Of a stretch of 64,000 nt of DNA, positions 8,920 to 18,664 are shown piece by piece. The notes under the pieces were generated by a model. It saw only the letters and a program-made list of their open reading frames with translations, searched no databases and was not told the origin of the DNA. The DNA comes from Brevibacillus aydinogluensis (GTDB lineage Bacteria > Bacillota > Bacilli > Brevibacillales > Brevibacillaceae). Every line of letters starts with the position of its first letter. The stretch's first letter is position 1. The translations under genes were made by a program, and so were the position numbers. The stretch lies in NCBI RefSeq assembly GCF_031954365.1, contig NZ_JAUSVZ010000003.1; one strand, given 5' to 3'.

Positions 8920-10218
8920 TTAATCTCCCATGATCATGTTGGCTACCAATGCTGGGGTGGCGGCCACGATGTCGTCCGGGACGTTTTGACCTGTCGTGAT
9001 GTACGAGAAGGGAAGACCGGTCTCATATGCCACATTCAACATCGCCCCGTACGCTTCCGTCTCATCCGCCTTCGTAAAGATCACCCTGGAAACGGGCACG
9101 TCATCAAAGTTGCGGATGATCGCCTTGATGTCGCTGTACTTGGCGGTCAGACTGAGCACCAGGAAATTGAGGCAGTCCGCATCATGCCGCAACAGCTCCC
9201 GAATTCCCTGCACGTATTCGTCGTTGCGGAAATTGCGGCCGGCCGTATCGACAAAAATCAGATCGCATCCGCTCAACCGCTCCTTCGCCTGGACGATTTC
9301 TTTTGGCGAGAAGATCACTTCAAGCGGCACGTTCAAGATGTTGGCGTACGTCTTCAACTGCTCGACGGCGGCAATTCGGTACGTGTCCGCCGTGATGAAT
9401 CCGATCCGCCGCTTGTCTTTCAGCATGCTGTCTGCCGCCAGTTTGGCAATGGTGGTGGTTTTTCCCACCCCGGTTGGCCCAAAAAAGAAAGCGTACCTGA
9501 CGCCAGACTCGATTCGTGACGGCATAGGCGATGCCTGTTCCACCCGTTCAGCGATAATCCGCGCAGCGGCTCGCTTCGCCTCTTCTTCCGTCCACTGAGC
9601 AGACGGCTCACCGTGCAGGAGCACCTGGCGGATGATGTCCGCCGTCACCTCTTCTGCGACCTCCTGCCTGACGAGATGCGCCTGAACCGCCTGGATTGCA
9701 GGCGGCAGTTGGCTGCTGAGGCCGTTGACCAACAGCTTGTCAAAGACCTGCCGCATATCCCGCACTTCGTCCGCCAACTGCTTGCTGTCGGCAGCAGCTG
9801 CCATGGAAGGGGCTCGCTTTGCCTGCGAGTGGTCGGGACGGGAGGCAGCCTGACGAGCGGAGTCAGCAGCCGCTTCATGCGTCAGCCGAGTATCGATGCC
9901 GGGAGGCTCTGATTCTGCTGTCGCCTGTCCAGCAGTCACCGTCGCCGCTTTTTGATAGGCCTGCTTGGCGGCGTAGCTGCCTGTCTGCGGCAAGGCAGAG
10001 GGGTCCGGCTGGCTGGCGGGAGAGGCGCTCGCTGCCCGCTCGGCCCCTTTGTCATCAACGGCGGCCACCACTTCGATCCGCTGCTTTGTGAACAATCCGA
10101 ACAGTCCACCAGTTCGGATCGGCTTGGAGTTGAGGATGATGGCGTCCTTCCCCAGGTCAATCCGGATTTTCTCCAGGGCGTCCGGCATGGAATCGACAAC
10201 GTAGCGCTTCACTCTCAC
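8920..10218 (-). CDS. flhF: flagellar biosynthesis GTPase FlhF
   Basis: FlhF is the SRP-type GTPase that marks the site of flagellum assembly. The 432-aa layout is a basic B domain (about 1-60), a low-complexity Ala/Gln/Ser linker (about 60-145), an N domain helical bundle and a G domain with P loop FFGPTGVGKTTTIAKLAAD, then TADTYRIAAVEQLKTYA, FVDTAGRNFRND and TKADE. It starts with GTG, overlapping the flhA stop by four bases (GTGA), which indicates translational coupling. Confidence 0.97.
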   Translation of the reverse strand: MRVKRYVVDSMPDALEKIRIDLGKDAIILNSKPIRTGGLFGLFTKQRIEVVAAVDDKGAERAASASPASQPDPSALPQTGSYAAKQAYQKAATVTAGQATAESEPPGIDTRLTHEAAADSARQAASRPDHSQAKRAPSMAAAADSKQLADEVRDMRQVFDKLLVNGLSSQLPPAIQAVQAHLVRQEVAEEVTADIIRQVLLHGEPSAQWTEEEAKRAAARIIAERVEQASPMPSRIESGVRYAFFFGPTGVGKTTTIAKLAADSMLKDKRRIGFITADTYRIAAVEQLKTYANILNVPLEVIFSPKEIVQAKERLSGCDLIFVDTAGRNFRNDEYVQGIRELLRHDADCLNFLVLSLTAKYSDIKAIIRNFDDVPVSRVIFTKADETEAYGAMLNVAYETGLPFSYITTGQNVPDDIVAATPALVANMIMGD

Positions 10219-12257
10219 GTCAGGTTCACCATCCCTACGCTTTGCACTTCAACATGCGGCTCCAGCTCGCTGTAAGACAAGACAGGCACATCCGGCATCA
10301 TCCGCTCCATCAGCTGCCGCAGGTACATGCGAATCGCCGGAGAGGCGAGAATGATCGGCTGCTGGCCGGCATTGACCATTTTGCTCACTTCCGCCGACAT
10401 GCTCTGGTAAATCCGCTGGGACGTCTCCGGGTCCATGGCCAGGTAGGTTCCCTGCTCAGACTGCTCGATTCGCTCGGAGATGGCCTTTTCCAGTCCAGGG
10501 CCTGCAGTGATCACCCGCAGCGGCTGTCCGGGCTCGGTGTATTGCAGCGTAAGTTGGCGGGACAACGCTTGGCGCACGTACTCCGTCAGCACGTCCGGAT
10601 CTTTGGTGTAGACCGCGTGATCGGCCAGCGCTTCCAAAATGACCGGCAGATTGCGAATCGACACCTTTTCCCGGAGCAGTTTTTGCAGCACTTTCTGCAC
10701 GTCGCCGATCGACAGCGTGCCCGGAATCAGTTCGTCCACCAGCACAGGCGCCGTCTCCCGTACATTGTCGATGAGGGAGCGCGTCTCCTGGCGGCCGAGC
10801 AGCTCGTGGGCGTGCCGCTTGATCACTTCCGTCAGATGGGTGGCGACGACGGACGGCGGATCGACCACGGTATAACCGGACAGTTCGGCAATCTCCTTAT
10901 TTTCTTCTGTTACCCACAATGCAGGCAGTCCAAACGCCGGTTCGACCGTTTCGATACCGACAACCGCATCGTCTTCGAAACCGGGACTCATCGCCAGATA
11001 GTGATCCAAGAGGATCTCTCCCTTGGCGACCTGGTTTCCTTTGATTTTGATTATGTACTCGTTGGGACGCAGTTGGATATTGTCGCGAATGCGGATTACC
11101 GGCACGACGATCCCCAGTTCCAGCGCGATCTGTCGACGGATCATGATGACGCGATCCAGCAGGTCGCCGCCTTGTTTGGCGTCGGCAAGCGGAATCAGGC
11201 CGTAACCAAACTCGAACTCGATCGGGTCCACCTGCAGCAGGTTGACCACACTCTCGGGACTGCGCACTTCCTCGATCTGCTGTTCCTCTTCCTGTTGGGC
11301 CGTCTCTTCCTGCTCCACTTTCTGCTTCTTGTTCATCTTCCATCCGGCGAACCCGAGCAGTCCCGCTACTGGCACCACCGGCAGCAGTCCGATTGGCGTC
11401 AGCAGGCCTAACAGGGTGATGCCGCCAGCCACGATCAACAGCAGGCGGGGGTAGCTGAACAACTGGTTGCTAATATCTTCGCCCAGCCCGTCGCCGGAAG
11501 TGGCACGAGTGACGATGATACCCGTCGCCGTCGAAATCAGGAGAGCCGGAATCTGGCTGACCAGCGCGTCGCCGACGGACATGGTGGTGAATCGGGAAGC
11601 CGATTCGGCAAAACTCAGATCGTGAATAACCATCCCGATGATGAAGCCGCCGATGATGTTGACGATGAAAATAATGATGCCGGCGATCGCGTCCCCTTTG
11701 ACGAATTTGCTGGCACCGTCCATGGCGCCGTAAAAGTCAGCTTCGTCCTCGATCTTTTTGCGGCGGGCGCGCGCTTCCGCCTCGGTAATCATCCCGGCGT
11801 TCAGGTCGGCGTCAATGCTCATCTGTTTCCCCGGCATCGCGTCCAGCGTGAAGCGGGCGGCCACTTCCGCCACGCGCTCCGAGCCTTTGGTGATCACGAT
11901 GAACTGGATGACGACGAGAATCAGGAAGACGACAAACCCCACCACCTGATTGCCGCCGACGACGAAACTGCCGAACGCTTCGATGACCTTTCCGCCATCG
12001 GCGTGCGAGAGAATGTTCCGCGTCGTCGATACATTCAGCGCCAGGCGGAAGAGCGTGGTGATCAGGAGCACCGTGGGAAAGATGGAAAATTGCAGGGCTT
12101 CCTTTGTGTACATCGAGACGAGCAGAATCGTCAATGCAAGGGAGATGTTCAGGATCAAGAGCAAATCCAAAAGTTCAGACGGCAGTGGGATCACCATCAT
12201 GACGACAATGCTGATGACGAACAAAACGGTACCCAGCTCTTTGAATCTGAATCCCAC
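10215..12257 (-). CDS. flhA: flagellar type III export gate protein FlhA
   Basis: FlhA forms the nonameric export gate ring and uses proton motive force. The 680-aa product has a hydrophobic N-terminal half with about eight membrane segments (residues ~10-320), including the conserved FHIPEP-type loop near 145-165 (RFTLDAMPGKQMSIDADLNA), and a cytoplasmic C-terminal domain that docks chaperone-substrate complexes. The start is GTG 8 bases after GGAGG. It sits between flhB and flhF as usual. Confidence 0.97.
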   Translation of the reverse strand: MGFRFKELGTVLFVISIVVMMVIPLPSELLDLLLILNISLALTILLVSMYTKEALQFSIFPTVLLITTLFRLALNVSTTRNILSHADGGKVIEAFGSFVVGGNQVVGFVVFLILVVIQFIVITKGSERVAEVAARFTLDAMPGKQMSIDADLNAGMITEAEARARRKKIEDEADFYGAMDGASKFVKGDAIAGIIIFIVNIIGGFIIGMVIHDLSFAESASRFTTMSVGDALVSQIPALLISTATGIIVTRATSGDGLGEDISNQLFSYPRLLLIVAGGITLLGLLTPIGLLPVVPVAGLLGFAGWKMNKKQKVEQEETAQQEEEQQIEEVRSPESVVNLLQVDPIEFEFGYGLIPLADAKQGGDLLDRVIMIRRQIALELGIVVPVIRIRDNIQLRPNEYIIKIKGNQVAKGEILLDHYLAMSPGFEDDAVVGIETVEPAFGLPALWVTEENKEIAELSGYTVVDPPSVVATHLTEVIKRHAHELLGRQETRSLIDNVRETAPVLVDELIPGTLSIGDVQKVLQKLLREKVSIRNLPVILEALADHAVYTKDPDVLTEYVRQALSRQLTLQYTEPGQPLRVITAGPGLEKAISERIEQSEQGTYLAMDPETSQRIYQSMSAEVSKMVNAGQQPIILASPAIRMYLRQLMERMMPDVPVLSYSELEPHVEVQSVGMVNLT

Positions 12258-12279
12258 CGTGCATCCTCCTTTCTTTTGC

Positions 12280-13377
12280 TTATTTCACTTTCCCTTGCAG
12301 CTTGTACACGTACGCGAGAACTTCCGCGACCGCTTTGAACAACTCTTCGGGAATTTGTTGGCCGATCTCGACTTGACTGTAGAGAGCCCTGGCCAAGGGC
12401 TTGTTTTCCATGGTGATGATGCGATGTTTTTGGGCGATTTCCTTGATTTTCAGTGCAAGGTAATCCTGCCCTTTGGCGATGACTGTGGGGGCGCTCATCT
12501 CGCTTGCGTCGTACCGGATGGCAACAGCGAAGTGCGTCGGGTTGGTGATGACCACGTCCGCTTTCGGCAGCTCCTGCATCATCCGACGAATGGCCATGCT
12601 GCGCTGACGCTCGCGGATTTTCCCTTTGATCAAGGGGTCCCCTTCCGCCTGTTTGAATTCATCCTTGATGTCCTGTTTGGACATGCGCAGGCTCTTTTCA
12701 TGTTCGTAGCGCTGGTACGCGTAGTCCAGAACAGCCAGGACCACCAGCGTCATTCCGATGTACAGCCCAAGTTTGGTCGCTTCCGAAGCTGTCAGTGAGA
12801 GCGCCGCTCCCAGCGGCTTCAGTGAGAGCTGAACCAGCTCGTCCTTGGTCTCCCACAAGATCATGAACGCAACGAGAATGCCCGCGCTGATTTTTAACAG
12901 CGATTTGAACAGTTCCACCACGGAGCGCAGGCTGAACAGCCGTTTCAGCCCCTGTACGGGATTCAGCTTGTCCAGCTTGATCCGCAGCGGTTCGGTGGTA
13001 AACAGCCAGCCCACCTGCATGTAATTGACGAGAACGGCGACGGTAAACACCACGCCCAGAACCGGTCCGACGATTTTCACGGCTTCAAAGGCAAGCTGGT
13101 AGAAAATGACCCGCAGATTTTCCTCGTTCACCTGCCAGCTCGTGTAGGTGACGAGCGACTCCCGCAGCAGATTCTGGAACGTGTGAAACATGGACGACCC
13201 CAGCACAATCAGCATGAGAAACGTCGCGGTCAGGCTGACGGACGGGGACAAGTCCGCGCTTTTGGCGACCTGCCCTTTCTTTCTCGCGTCCTGCCGCTTT
13301 TTCGGTGTCGCCTTTTCCGTCTTTTCGCCGTTGAAATACTGCAGATCGACCGGATACAAAAAGGCAAGTCGTTTCAT
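12280..13377 (-). CDS. flhB: flagellar export switch protein FlhB
   Basis: FlhB switches export from rod/hook to filament substrates by self-cleavage. The start at 13377 gives 365 aa and an ATGA overlap with the fliR stop, with GGAGG upstream. Four membrane segments lie at about 35-210, and the self-cleavage motif NPTH is present in VVITNPTHFAVAIRYD (about 265-280). The N-terminal FNGEKTEKATPKKRQDARKK is characteristic. Confidence 0.97.
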   Translation of the reverse strand: MKRLAFLYPVDLQYFNGEKTEKATPKKRQDARKKGQVAKSADLSPSVSLTATFLMLIVLGSSMFHTFQNLLRESLVTYTSWQVNEENLRVIFYQLAFEAVKIVGPVLGVVFTVAVLVNYMQVGWLFTTEPLRIKLDKLNPVQGLKRLFSLRSVVELFKSLLKISAGILVAFMILWETKDELVQLSLKPLGAALSLTASEATKLGLYIGMTLVVLAVLDYAYQRYEHEKSLRMSKQDIKDEFKQAEGDPLIKGKIRERQRSMAIRRMMQELPKADVVITNPTHFAVAIRYDASEMSAPTVIAKGQDYLALKIKEIAQKHRIITMENKPLARALYSQVEIGQQIPEELFKAVAEVLAYVYKLQGKVK

Positions 13378-14159
13378 GCTGCGCCTCCGAGCCACTTCAT
13401 CATTTCCGCAAGCGCCCGAAACATTTTTTCAAACAAGCCGTTCAACGTCAGCAAAAATGCGGGCATGACCACGATCAGCATCAGAAAGCTGGCGAGCAAT
13501 TTGATGGGCAATCCCACCACAAAGATATTAAATTGCGGGACCGATTTGGCGATAATTCCAAGAGAGAGATCGACCAGAAAAATGGCGACCACGATCGGCG
13601 CTGCAATCAGAAAGGCACTGAGAAACATGTCGCGAAACACCTTGACGGCCATCCACATCACTTGCTCACTGCCAAACGCAGCCCACATCTTGTCAAGCGG
13701 AATCGCCTGATAGCTGGCAAGAATCCCTTGGATCAACACGTGATGGCCGTTGATGCTCAACAAATAAAGCATCGCCAGGATGTTCTTGAAGTTGCCCGTC
13801 AGCGGCACGTAGGCGCCGGTGCGCGGGTCGATCACGTTGGCCATCGCCAGCCCCATTTGCATGTCCATCAATCCGCCGGCAACCTGGACGGTGACGTACA
13901 TCAGCTCGCATATCACGCCGAGAATCAGGCCGACCAGCGCTTCCTTGACCGCGTAGAGCACAAAGGTGAGATCCAGCGGAATCTGCCCCTGGACCGGCAC
14001 GTAGCTGAAACTGATCAGCGCCAGGACAAAAGCCAGGCCGATCTTGTACGGATTGGGCACGCCGCGCACCGAGAAAAACGGAGCCGAGACGAAAAACGCG
14101 GTCATCCTGACAAACACCAGCAGCAAAACAGGTAGATGAAGCATGATTGCAGCTATCAT
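13374..14159 (-). CDS. fliR: flagellar export gate component FliR
   Basis: FliR is part of the FliP5-Q4-R1 export channel. The 261-aa protein has about six hydrophobic segments, and the internal GLILGVICELMYVTVQVAGG is typical. It begins six bases after fliQ without a strong ribosome site, so translation is probably coupled to fliQ. Its stop overlaps the flhB start. Confidence 0.95.
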   Translation of the reverse strand: MIAAIMLHLPVLLLVFVRMTAFFVSAPFFSVRGVPNPYKIGLAFVLALISFSYVPVQGQIPLDLTFVLYAVKEALVGLILGVICELMYVTVQVAGGLMDMQMGLAMANVIDPRTGAYVPLTGNFKNILAMLYLLSINGHHVLIQGILASYQAIPLDKMWAAFGSEQVMWMAVKVFRDMFLSAFLIAAPIVVAIFLVDLSLGIIAKSVPQFNIFVVGLPIKLLASFLMLIVVMPAFLLTLNGLFEKMFRALAEMMKWLGGAA

Positions 14160-14165
14160 TTTTAT

Positions 14166-14435
14166 CTATCCCACAAAGCGGTGCAGATTGCCGAAGATCC
14201 CCATCGTGAACTCCAGCATCACCCGCAGCATCCACGGCCCGACGGCCAAAATCGTGACGAAGATGGCGACAATTTTCGGGATGAATGCCAGCGTCTGTTC
14301 TTGAATTTGTGTGGTTGCCTGAAAAATGCTGACGAGCAAGCCGACCAGCATGCCGACGCCCAGCGCCGGTGCCGTCACCAGCAGGATGGTGTATACGGAG
14401 CTTTGGGCGATTTGCATCAAAAATTCTTGTGTCAT
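14166..14435 (-). CDS. fliQ: flagellar export gate component FliQ
   Basis: The 89-aa protein has two transmembrane helices (about 13-38 and 50-75) joined by the conserved loop QATTQIQEQTLAFIPKI. It forms the export gate with FliP and FliR. An AGGAGGGAG ribosome site precedes the ATG. Length and placement are exactly those of the family. Confidence 0.96.
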   Translation of the reverse strand: MTQEFLMQIAQSSVYTILLVTAPALGVGMLVGLLVSIFQATTQIQEQTLAFIPKIVAIFVTILAVGPWMLRVMLEFTMGIFGNLHRFVG

Positions 14436-14469
14436 GCTCTCCCTCCTAGGCTGGCTTGTCGGCCGGATG

Positions 14470-15231
14470 TCAGAAACTGGCCAATAGTGATTTCACGACC
14501 AAATACCATCCGTCCACCATGATGAACAGCAATATCTTGAACGGCAGCGAAATCATCACAGGGGGCAGCATCATCATCCCCATGCCCATCAGGATGCTGG
14601 AAATGATCATGTCGATGACGAGAAACGGAATGAAAATCATGAAGCCGATTTGAAATGCGGTCTTCAATTCGCTGATGGCATACGCCGGCACGAGCGCGCT
14701 CAGCGGAATGTCCTGAATTGTCTTGGGCCTTTCTGCTTTCGTGTACGACAAAAAGAGCGCCAAATCTTTTTCCCGCGTCTGCTTGGCCATAAATTCCTTG
14801 AACGGAACGACCGCCGCTTCCAGCGCTTGCTGTTGGGTCATTTTGCCCTGCATGTACGGTTGTACCGCCGTCTCGTTTACCTTTGCCAGCGTGGGCGCCA
14901 TGATGAAAAACGTCATGAACAGCGCCAGCGAAATCAGCACCTGATTGGGCGGCATCTGCTGCGTAGCCAGCGCGTTGCGGACGAAGGACAGCACGACCAC
15001 GATCCGCGTGAAGCTGGTCATCAACAGCAGGATGGCAGGCGCTACGGACAAGACCGTCAATATCAGCAGAATCTGTACCGCCGAGGAGGTTTCTTGCGGC
15101 GTTCCGCTGCCTCCGCCAATCTTCAGATCGATGGTAGGTACGAGCGGCACATTGGCAGGCGCTGCCGCCGCCCATTCCGGTATCGCCAGCAGCACCGCAG
15201 CGATCACCAGGAGCTGGAATAGTTGTTTCAT
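14470..15231 (-). CDS. fliP: flagellar export gate component FliP
   Basis: This 253-aa protein has a cleavable-type signal sequence (about residues 1-23, ending AAA) and about four transmembrane helices; family hallmarks are LLLMTSFTRIVVVLSFVRNA, the QMPPNQVLISLALFMTFF segment and FLVIDMIISSILMGMGMMM near the C-terminus. Its start overlaps the fliO stop (ATGA). It forms the export channel pentamer. Confidence 0.97.
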   Translation of the reverse strand: MKQLFQLLVIAAVLLAIPEWAAAAPANVPLVPTIDLKIGGGSGTPQETSSAVQILLILTVLSVAPAILLLMTSFTRIVVVLSFVRNALATQQMPPNQVLISLALFMTFFIMAPTLAKVNETAVQPYMQGKMTQQQALEAAVVPFKEFMAKQTREKDLALFLSYTKAERPKTIQDIPLSALVPAYAISELKTAFQIGFMIFIPFLVIDMIISSILMGMGMMMLPPVMISLPFKILLFIMVDGWYLVVKSLLASF

Positions 15232-15908
15232 CCTCGATCCCCTCTGTCATGACCTTGCTTCTCCACCCAGGTCCCCGTCTGATCGGACCGCTTGTCGAGA
15301 TCGTTCCACTGCTTGCGCAGCAGTTCTGCAAACGTACGCCCGTCCGCATCCGACAGGTGTATTTCTTCGTCTTCTGTCTGCCGCTTTCGGCCAAACGGCA
15401 GCCAATCGAGCGAAAAACCGGCAAGCGGCGGCTTGATCTCCGCTTCTGCCAGGATGAGGTCTGCCTCTTCCCCTGGTGGAATCTGCTTGAGCAGCTGAAC
15501 GTTCTCTCCCACGCCGAGCAGGTACAGCGACTCCCCGATCATCACCAGTTGGATCGTCTTGCCGTTGCCCAGCGGAGCCGCACTGATCACTTTGATCGGA
15601 CCATGCGCCTGTCCCATCTGCCGCCGGCCGAGAAAACGAAGCAGCAGATAGATCAGGACGACGATCACCCCGAGTGAAAAGATCACCTGAAACAGATAGC
15701 CCCACATGCTGCCTGTCTCACTGCCGGGTATGGCCGCCGGCTCTGGGCCGCCGGCGGGCGCACCGGGAGAGAGTGTTCCTTTGCGCAGGGCGTCTGCTAC
15801 GGAGTCTTCCTCCGCCAGTGCGGAAGCCGGAAGGGAAGCGACAATCGCAGCGATGATGCAATACACCCAGATGAGACGCGCCCCTGGTTTCCGGAAAAAC
15901 TTCATCAT
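15228..15908 (-). CDS. fliO: flagellar biosynthesis protein FliO/FliZ
   Basis: FliO (named FliZ in Bacillus) helps assemble the FliP pentamer. The 226-aa protein has an N-terminal signal-like sequence (about 13-32, ending ALA), a short extracellular Pro/Gly/Glu segment, one transmembrane helix (about 68-90, YLFQVIFSLGVIVVLIYLLL) and a cytoplasmic domain with the FliO motif IKVISAAPLGNGKTIQLV. Its start codon shares bases with the cheY stop (TAATG). Confidence 0.93.
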   Translation of the reverse strand: MMKFFRKPGARLIWVYCIIAAIVASLPASALAEEDSVADALRKGTLSPGAPAGGPEPAAIPGSETGSMWGYLFQVIFSLGVIVVLIYLLLRFLGRRQMGQAHGPIKVISAAPLGNGKTIQLVMIGESLYLLGVGENVQLLKQIPPGEEADLILAEAEIKPPLAGFSLDWLPFGRKRQTEDEEIHLSDADGRTFAELLRKQWNDLDKRSDQTGTWVEKQGHDRGDRG

Positions 15909-16270
15909 TAGCCCAGCGTTTTCTTGATCGCTTCCAGCACGCGATCAGCCTGGAACGGCTTGACGATAAAATCCTTGGCGCCCGCCTGAATCGCATCAAT
16001 GACCATCGCCTGCTGCCCCATTGCCGAGCACATGATGACACGGGCGTTCGGATCGATTTTCTTGATCTCCTTCAGTGCAGTGATGCCGTCCATCTCCGGC
16101 ATGGTAATGTCCATCGTCACCAGATCCGGTCCCAGCTCTTTGTACTTCTCCACCGCCTGCGCACCGTCGCTCGCTTCGCCTACCACGGTGTATCCGTTTT
16201 TGGACAGGATTTCCTTGATCATCATGCGCATGAACGCTGCGTCATCGACAACGAGTACTTTGTTGGACAT
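15908..16270 (-). CDS. cheY: chemotaxis response regulator CheY
   Basis: This 120-aa single receiver domain binds the switch proteins FliM/FliY when phosphorylated. Acidic residues are in VVDDAAFMRMM, the phospho-Asp in LVTMDITMPEMDG (about 54), the Thr/Ser switch position in IMCSAMGQQ and the Lys in IVKPFQ (about 104). It lies between fliY and fliO, as in Bacillus. The ribosome site is AAGGAGGAG. Confidence 0.97.
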   Translation of the reverse strand: MSNKVLVVDDAAFMRMMIKEILSKNGYTVVGEASDGAQAVEKYKELGPDLVTMDITMPEMDGITALKEIKKIDPNARVIMCSAMGQQAMVIDAIQAGAKDFIVKPFQADRVLEAIKKTLG

Positions 16271-16308
16271 AAGTAAGCTCCTCCTTTTTTATCCGGTGAT
16301 TTGATGAT

Positions 16309-17637
16309 TCATTGTAATTTTTGTACGCGGTCCCACTGGCTGATGATGTCTGTTACGCGCACGCCAAAATTTTCGTCAATCACGACGACTTCCCCTTTGG
16401 CAATCAGCTTGTTGTTGACCAGGATGTCGACGTGTTCGCCTGCCAGCTTGTCCAGTTGGATGATCGAGCCGGCGGACAGGTCGAGAATTTCCTTGATCAG
16501 TTTTTTCGTCCGTCCCAGTTCAACGGTCACTTGCAGAGGAATGTCCATCAACAGATTCAGATTTTGTCCGTCAGCGGAAATCATCGGGTCACCTCCAAAC
16601 GGCGCAAATTGGGCCGGTTTCACATTGGCCTGGTTGCTCGGTTGTCCACCCAGATGCTGCGGGGCGGACGACACTTGCTGCCCTGCATACTGAGGCGGAT
16701 AGGGCGGATAGCCTGCGGGCATTCCCTGTGGGTAAGCGTTCGGGTACATGGGCTGTCCCGGATATCCCATCGGCGCATAACCGGCCGGAGGAGCTTGCGG
16801 GGGTTGCACCGGTTGCTGCGGCGGCATCTGCTCTGCAGCGGGAGCGTCCTGTTGTACCTCCTGCTGTGGAGCCGACAAGCTCAGTGCGGGCATTTCCGTC
16901 GCAGCCGCGGCCGCTTCCAGCTCGCTTTCAGAACCGCCGGTCAGCCTGTTGATCATTTCACGAGCGAAGGAGAGCGGCAGCAGCTGCATGATGTTGGAGT
17001 CGATCAGCTCACCTTGTTCCCCTACTTTCAGCCGGAAAGACACCTTGACAAGCGGCGTGTCATCTTCGGTGAATTTATGCCCGTCCTTGCCCTTGGCCAA
17101 ATCCATGATGTCAATCCCGGGCGGCGAGATGTTCACCATCTGGTTGAAGATGGTGGACATCGACGTGGCGGCTGACCCCATCATCTGGTTCATCGCTTCC
17201 TGCACCGCGCTGATGTGCATTTCTGTCAACTCAGTCGACTCTGGCCGGCCGGAACCGCCCATCATCAGGTCGGCGATCACCGCAGCGTCTTCCATCCGCA
17301 CCACCAGCAGATTGATTCCCTTGAAGCCGTCTGTGTACTCGACGTGAACGGCGACGTGCGGGATGGGAAATTCCTTCTCCAGGTCGTGGACATGAACCAT
17401 CGAAACCGTCGGCGTGGTGATGTCCACTTTTTGGTTCAACAACGTGGAAAGAGCCGTTGCAGCGCTTCCGAAGGAGATGTTGCCGATTTCACCGAGCGCG
17501 TCCTGCTCAAACTCGGACAGGAATTCAGCGACGTTGGGAGCGCTCGAAACTTCTTCTACTTCCTCTTCCTCCTCAACCAGATTGTTCGCGCGGAGCAGCG
17601 CGTCAATCTCTTCCTGCGAAAGCATGTCTCTAGTCAT
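16309..17637 (-). CDS. fliY: flagellar switch/CheY-P phosphatase FliY (FliN-type)
   Basis: FliY combines a CheC-like phosphatase with a FliN-type C-ring domain. Residues 1-15 hold a CheY-binding motif like that of FliM (MLSQEEIDALLRANN); the CheC-like domain follows (ALGEIGNISFGSAATALS near 52-69, then a second helix QEAMNQMMGSAATSMS). A long Pro/Gln/Gly/Tyr-rich linker spans about 240-345, and the SpoA/FliN domain is at about 360-440 (VTVELGRTKKLIKEILDLS). 442 aa. The gene overlaps fliM by eight bases. Confidence 0.96.
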   Translation of the reverse strand: MTRDMLSQEEIDALLRANNLVEEEEEVEEVSSAPNVAEFLSEFEQDALGEIGNISFGSAATALSTLLNQKVDITTPTVSMVHVHDLEKEFPIPHVAVHVEYTDGFKGINLLVVRMEDAAVIADLMMGGSGRPESTELTEMHISAVQEAMNQMMGSAATSMSTIFNQMVNISPPGIDIMDLAKGKDGHKFTEDDTPLVKVSFRLKVGEQGELIDSNIMQLLPLSFAREMINRLTGGSESELEAAAAATEMPALSLSAPQQEVQQDAPAAEQMPPQQPVQPPQAPPAGYAPMGYPGQPMYPNAYPQGMPAGYPPYPPQYAGQQVSSAPQHLGGQPSNQANVKPAQFAPFGGDPMISADGQNLNLLMDIPLQVTVELGRTKKLIKEILDLSAGSIIQLDKLAGEHVDILVNNKLIAKGEVVVIDENFGVRVTDIISQWDRVQKLQ

Positions 17638-18625
17638 TGTTCTCCTCCCCTTCCTCGAGGACTTCTTCGATCTGCACGGCTACACGCCCTTTATGTGTAC
17701 CGGGTTGTCCAAGGAACTTCAGGCGATTGCCCACCCGGATTTTCAGCTTGTTCTCGATGAGCTGGTCGAGCTGAATTACATCACCCGGCTGCAACTGCAA
17801 GAACTCGCCCACCGTGATGGTGGCCGTGCCCAGCTCGGCGATCACCGGCAGCTTGGCCGTCTTCACCCGCTCCTCCACGCGCAGCCGCTCTTCTTCGTCC
17901 CTGTTCTTCTTCTGCTTGGAAAACCAATACTGCCCGGACAGTTTCGGCATGATCGGCTCCAGCACGACATGGGGCAGGCAGAGGTTGATCATGCCCGTGG
18001 TGTCTCCGATCTTCGTGCTGAACGAGATGACCGCAACAATTTCATTGGGGGAAACGATCTGCATGAACTGCGGATTCATTTCCAGCCCTTCCATGTACGG
18101 ATCAAGCTCGATGATCTGCTTCCATGCCTCATGAAACGTATCCAGCGCCTTGCTGAACACCCGTTCCATGACAGTTGTCTCAATTTCCGTCAACGCCCCC
18201 ATCTTGTCCGGAATCGTTCCCTGTCCGCCGAGAAGCCGATCCAGCATGGTGTATGCGATGTTCGGATTCACTTCCAATACCATGCGCCCTTCCAATGGCG
18301 GCGCCTCAAAAATGTTGAGGATGGTCATTTTGGGAATGGAGCGAATAAACTCGTCATACGGCAATTGGTCGACGGAGGCAACCGTAATTTGCACGAAGGT
18401 ACGAAGCTGAGCGGAAAAATACGTCGTCAACAGCCGCGCGTAGTTTTCGTGAATGCGCGTCAGGCCGCGGATCTGATCTTTGGAAAAACGCAAGGCCCGT
18501 TTAAAGTCGTATACTTTTACCTTTCGCTCAGACTCTTCTTTTTTCAGCTCGTTGGCATCCATCTCTCCCGACGAGAGCGCGGCCAACAACGCGTCAATCT
18601 CACTTTGTGAGAGAACCTCGGCCAT
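17630..18625 (-). CDS. fliM: flagellar motor switch protein FliM
   Basis: This 331-aa C-ring protein binds CheY-P through its N-terminal LSQSEIDALLAALSSGE motif. The CheC-like middle domain lacks the phosphatase Glu/Asn pairs, as expected for FliM, and includes PKMTILNIFEAPPLEGR-type segments. The C-terminal SpoA domain (about 250-325) has GTATITVGEFLQLQPGDVI. The ribosome site is GGGAGGTGA. Confidence 0.97.
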   Translation of the reverse strand: MAEVLSQSEIDALLAALSSGEMDANELKKEESERKVKVYDFKRALRFSKDQIRGLTRIHENYARLLTTYFSAQLRTFVQITVASVDQLPYDEFIRSIPKMTILNIFEAPPLEGRMVLEVNPNIAYTMLDRLLGGQGTIPDKMGALTEIETTVMERVFSKALDTFHEAWKQIIELDPYMEGLEMNPQFMQIVSPNEIVAVISFSTKIGDTTGMINLCLPHVVLEPIMPKLSGQYWFSKQKKNRDEEERLRVEERVKTAKLPVIAELGTATITVGEFLQLQPGDVIQLDQLIENKLKIRVGNRLKFLGQPGTHKGRVAVQIEEVLEEGEENND

Positions 18626-18664
18626 GTGTCGTCACCTCCCAGCTATGTATACATCCATCGTGGC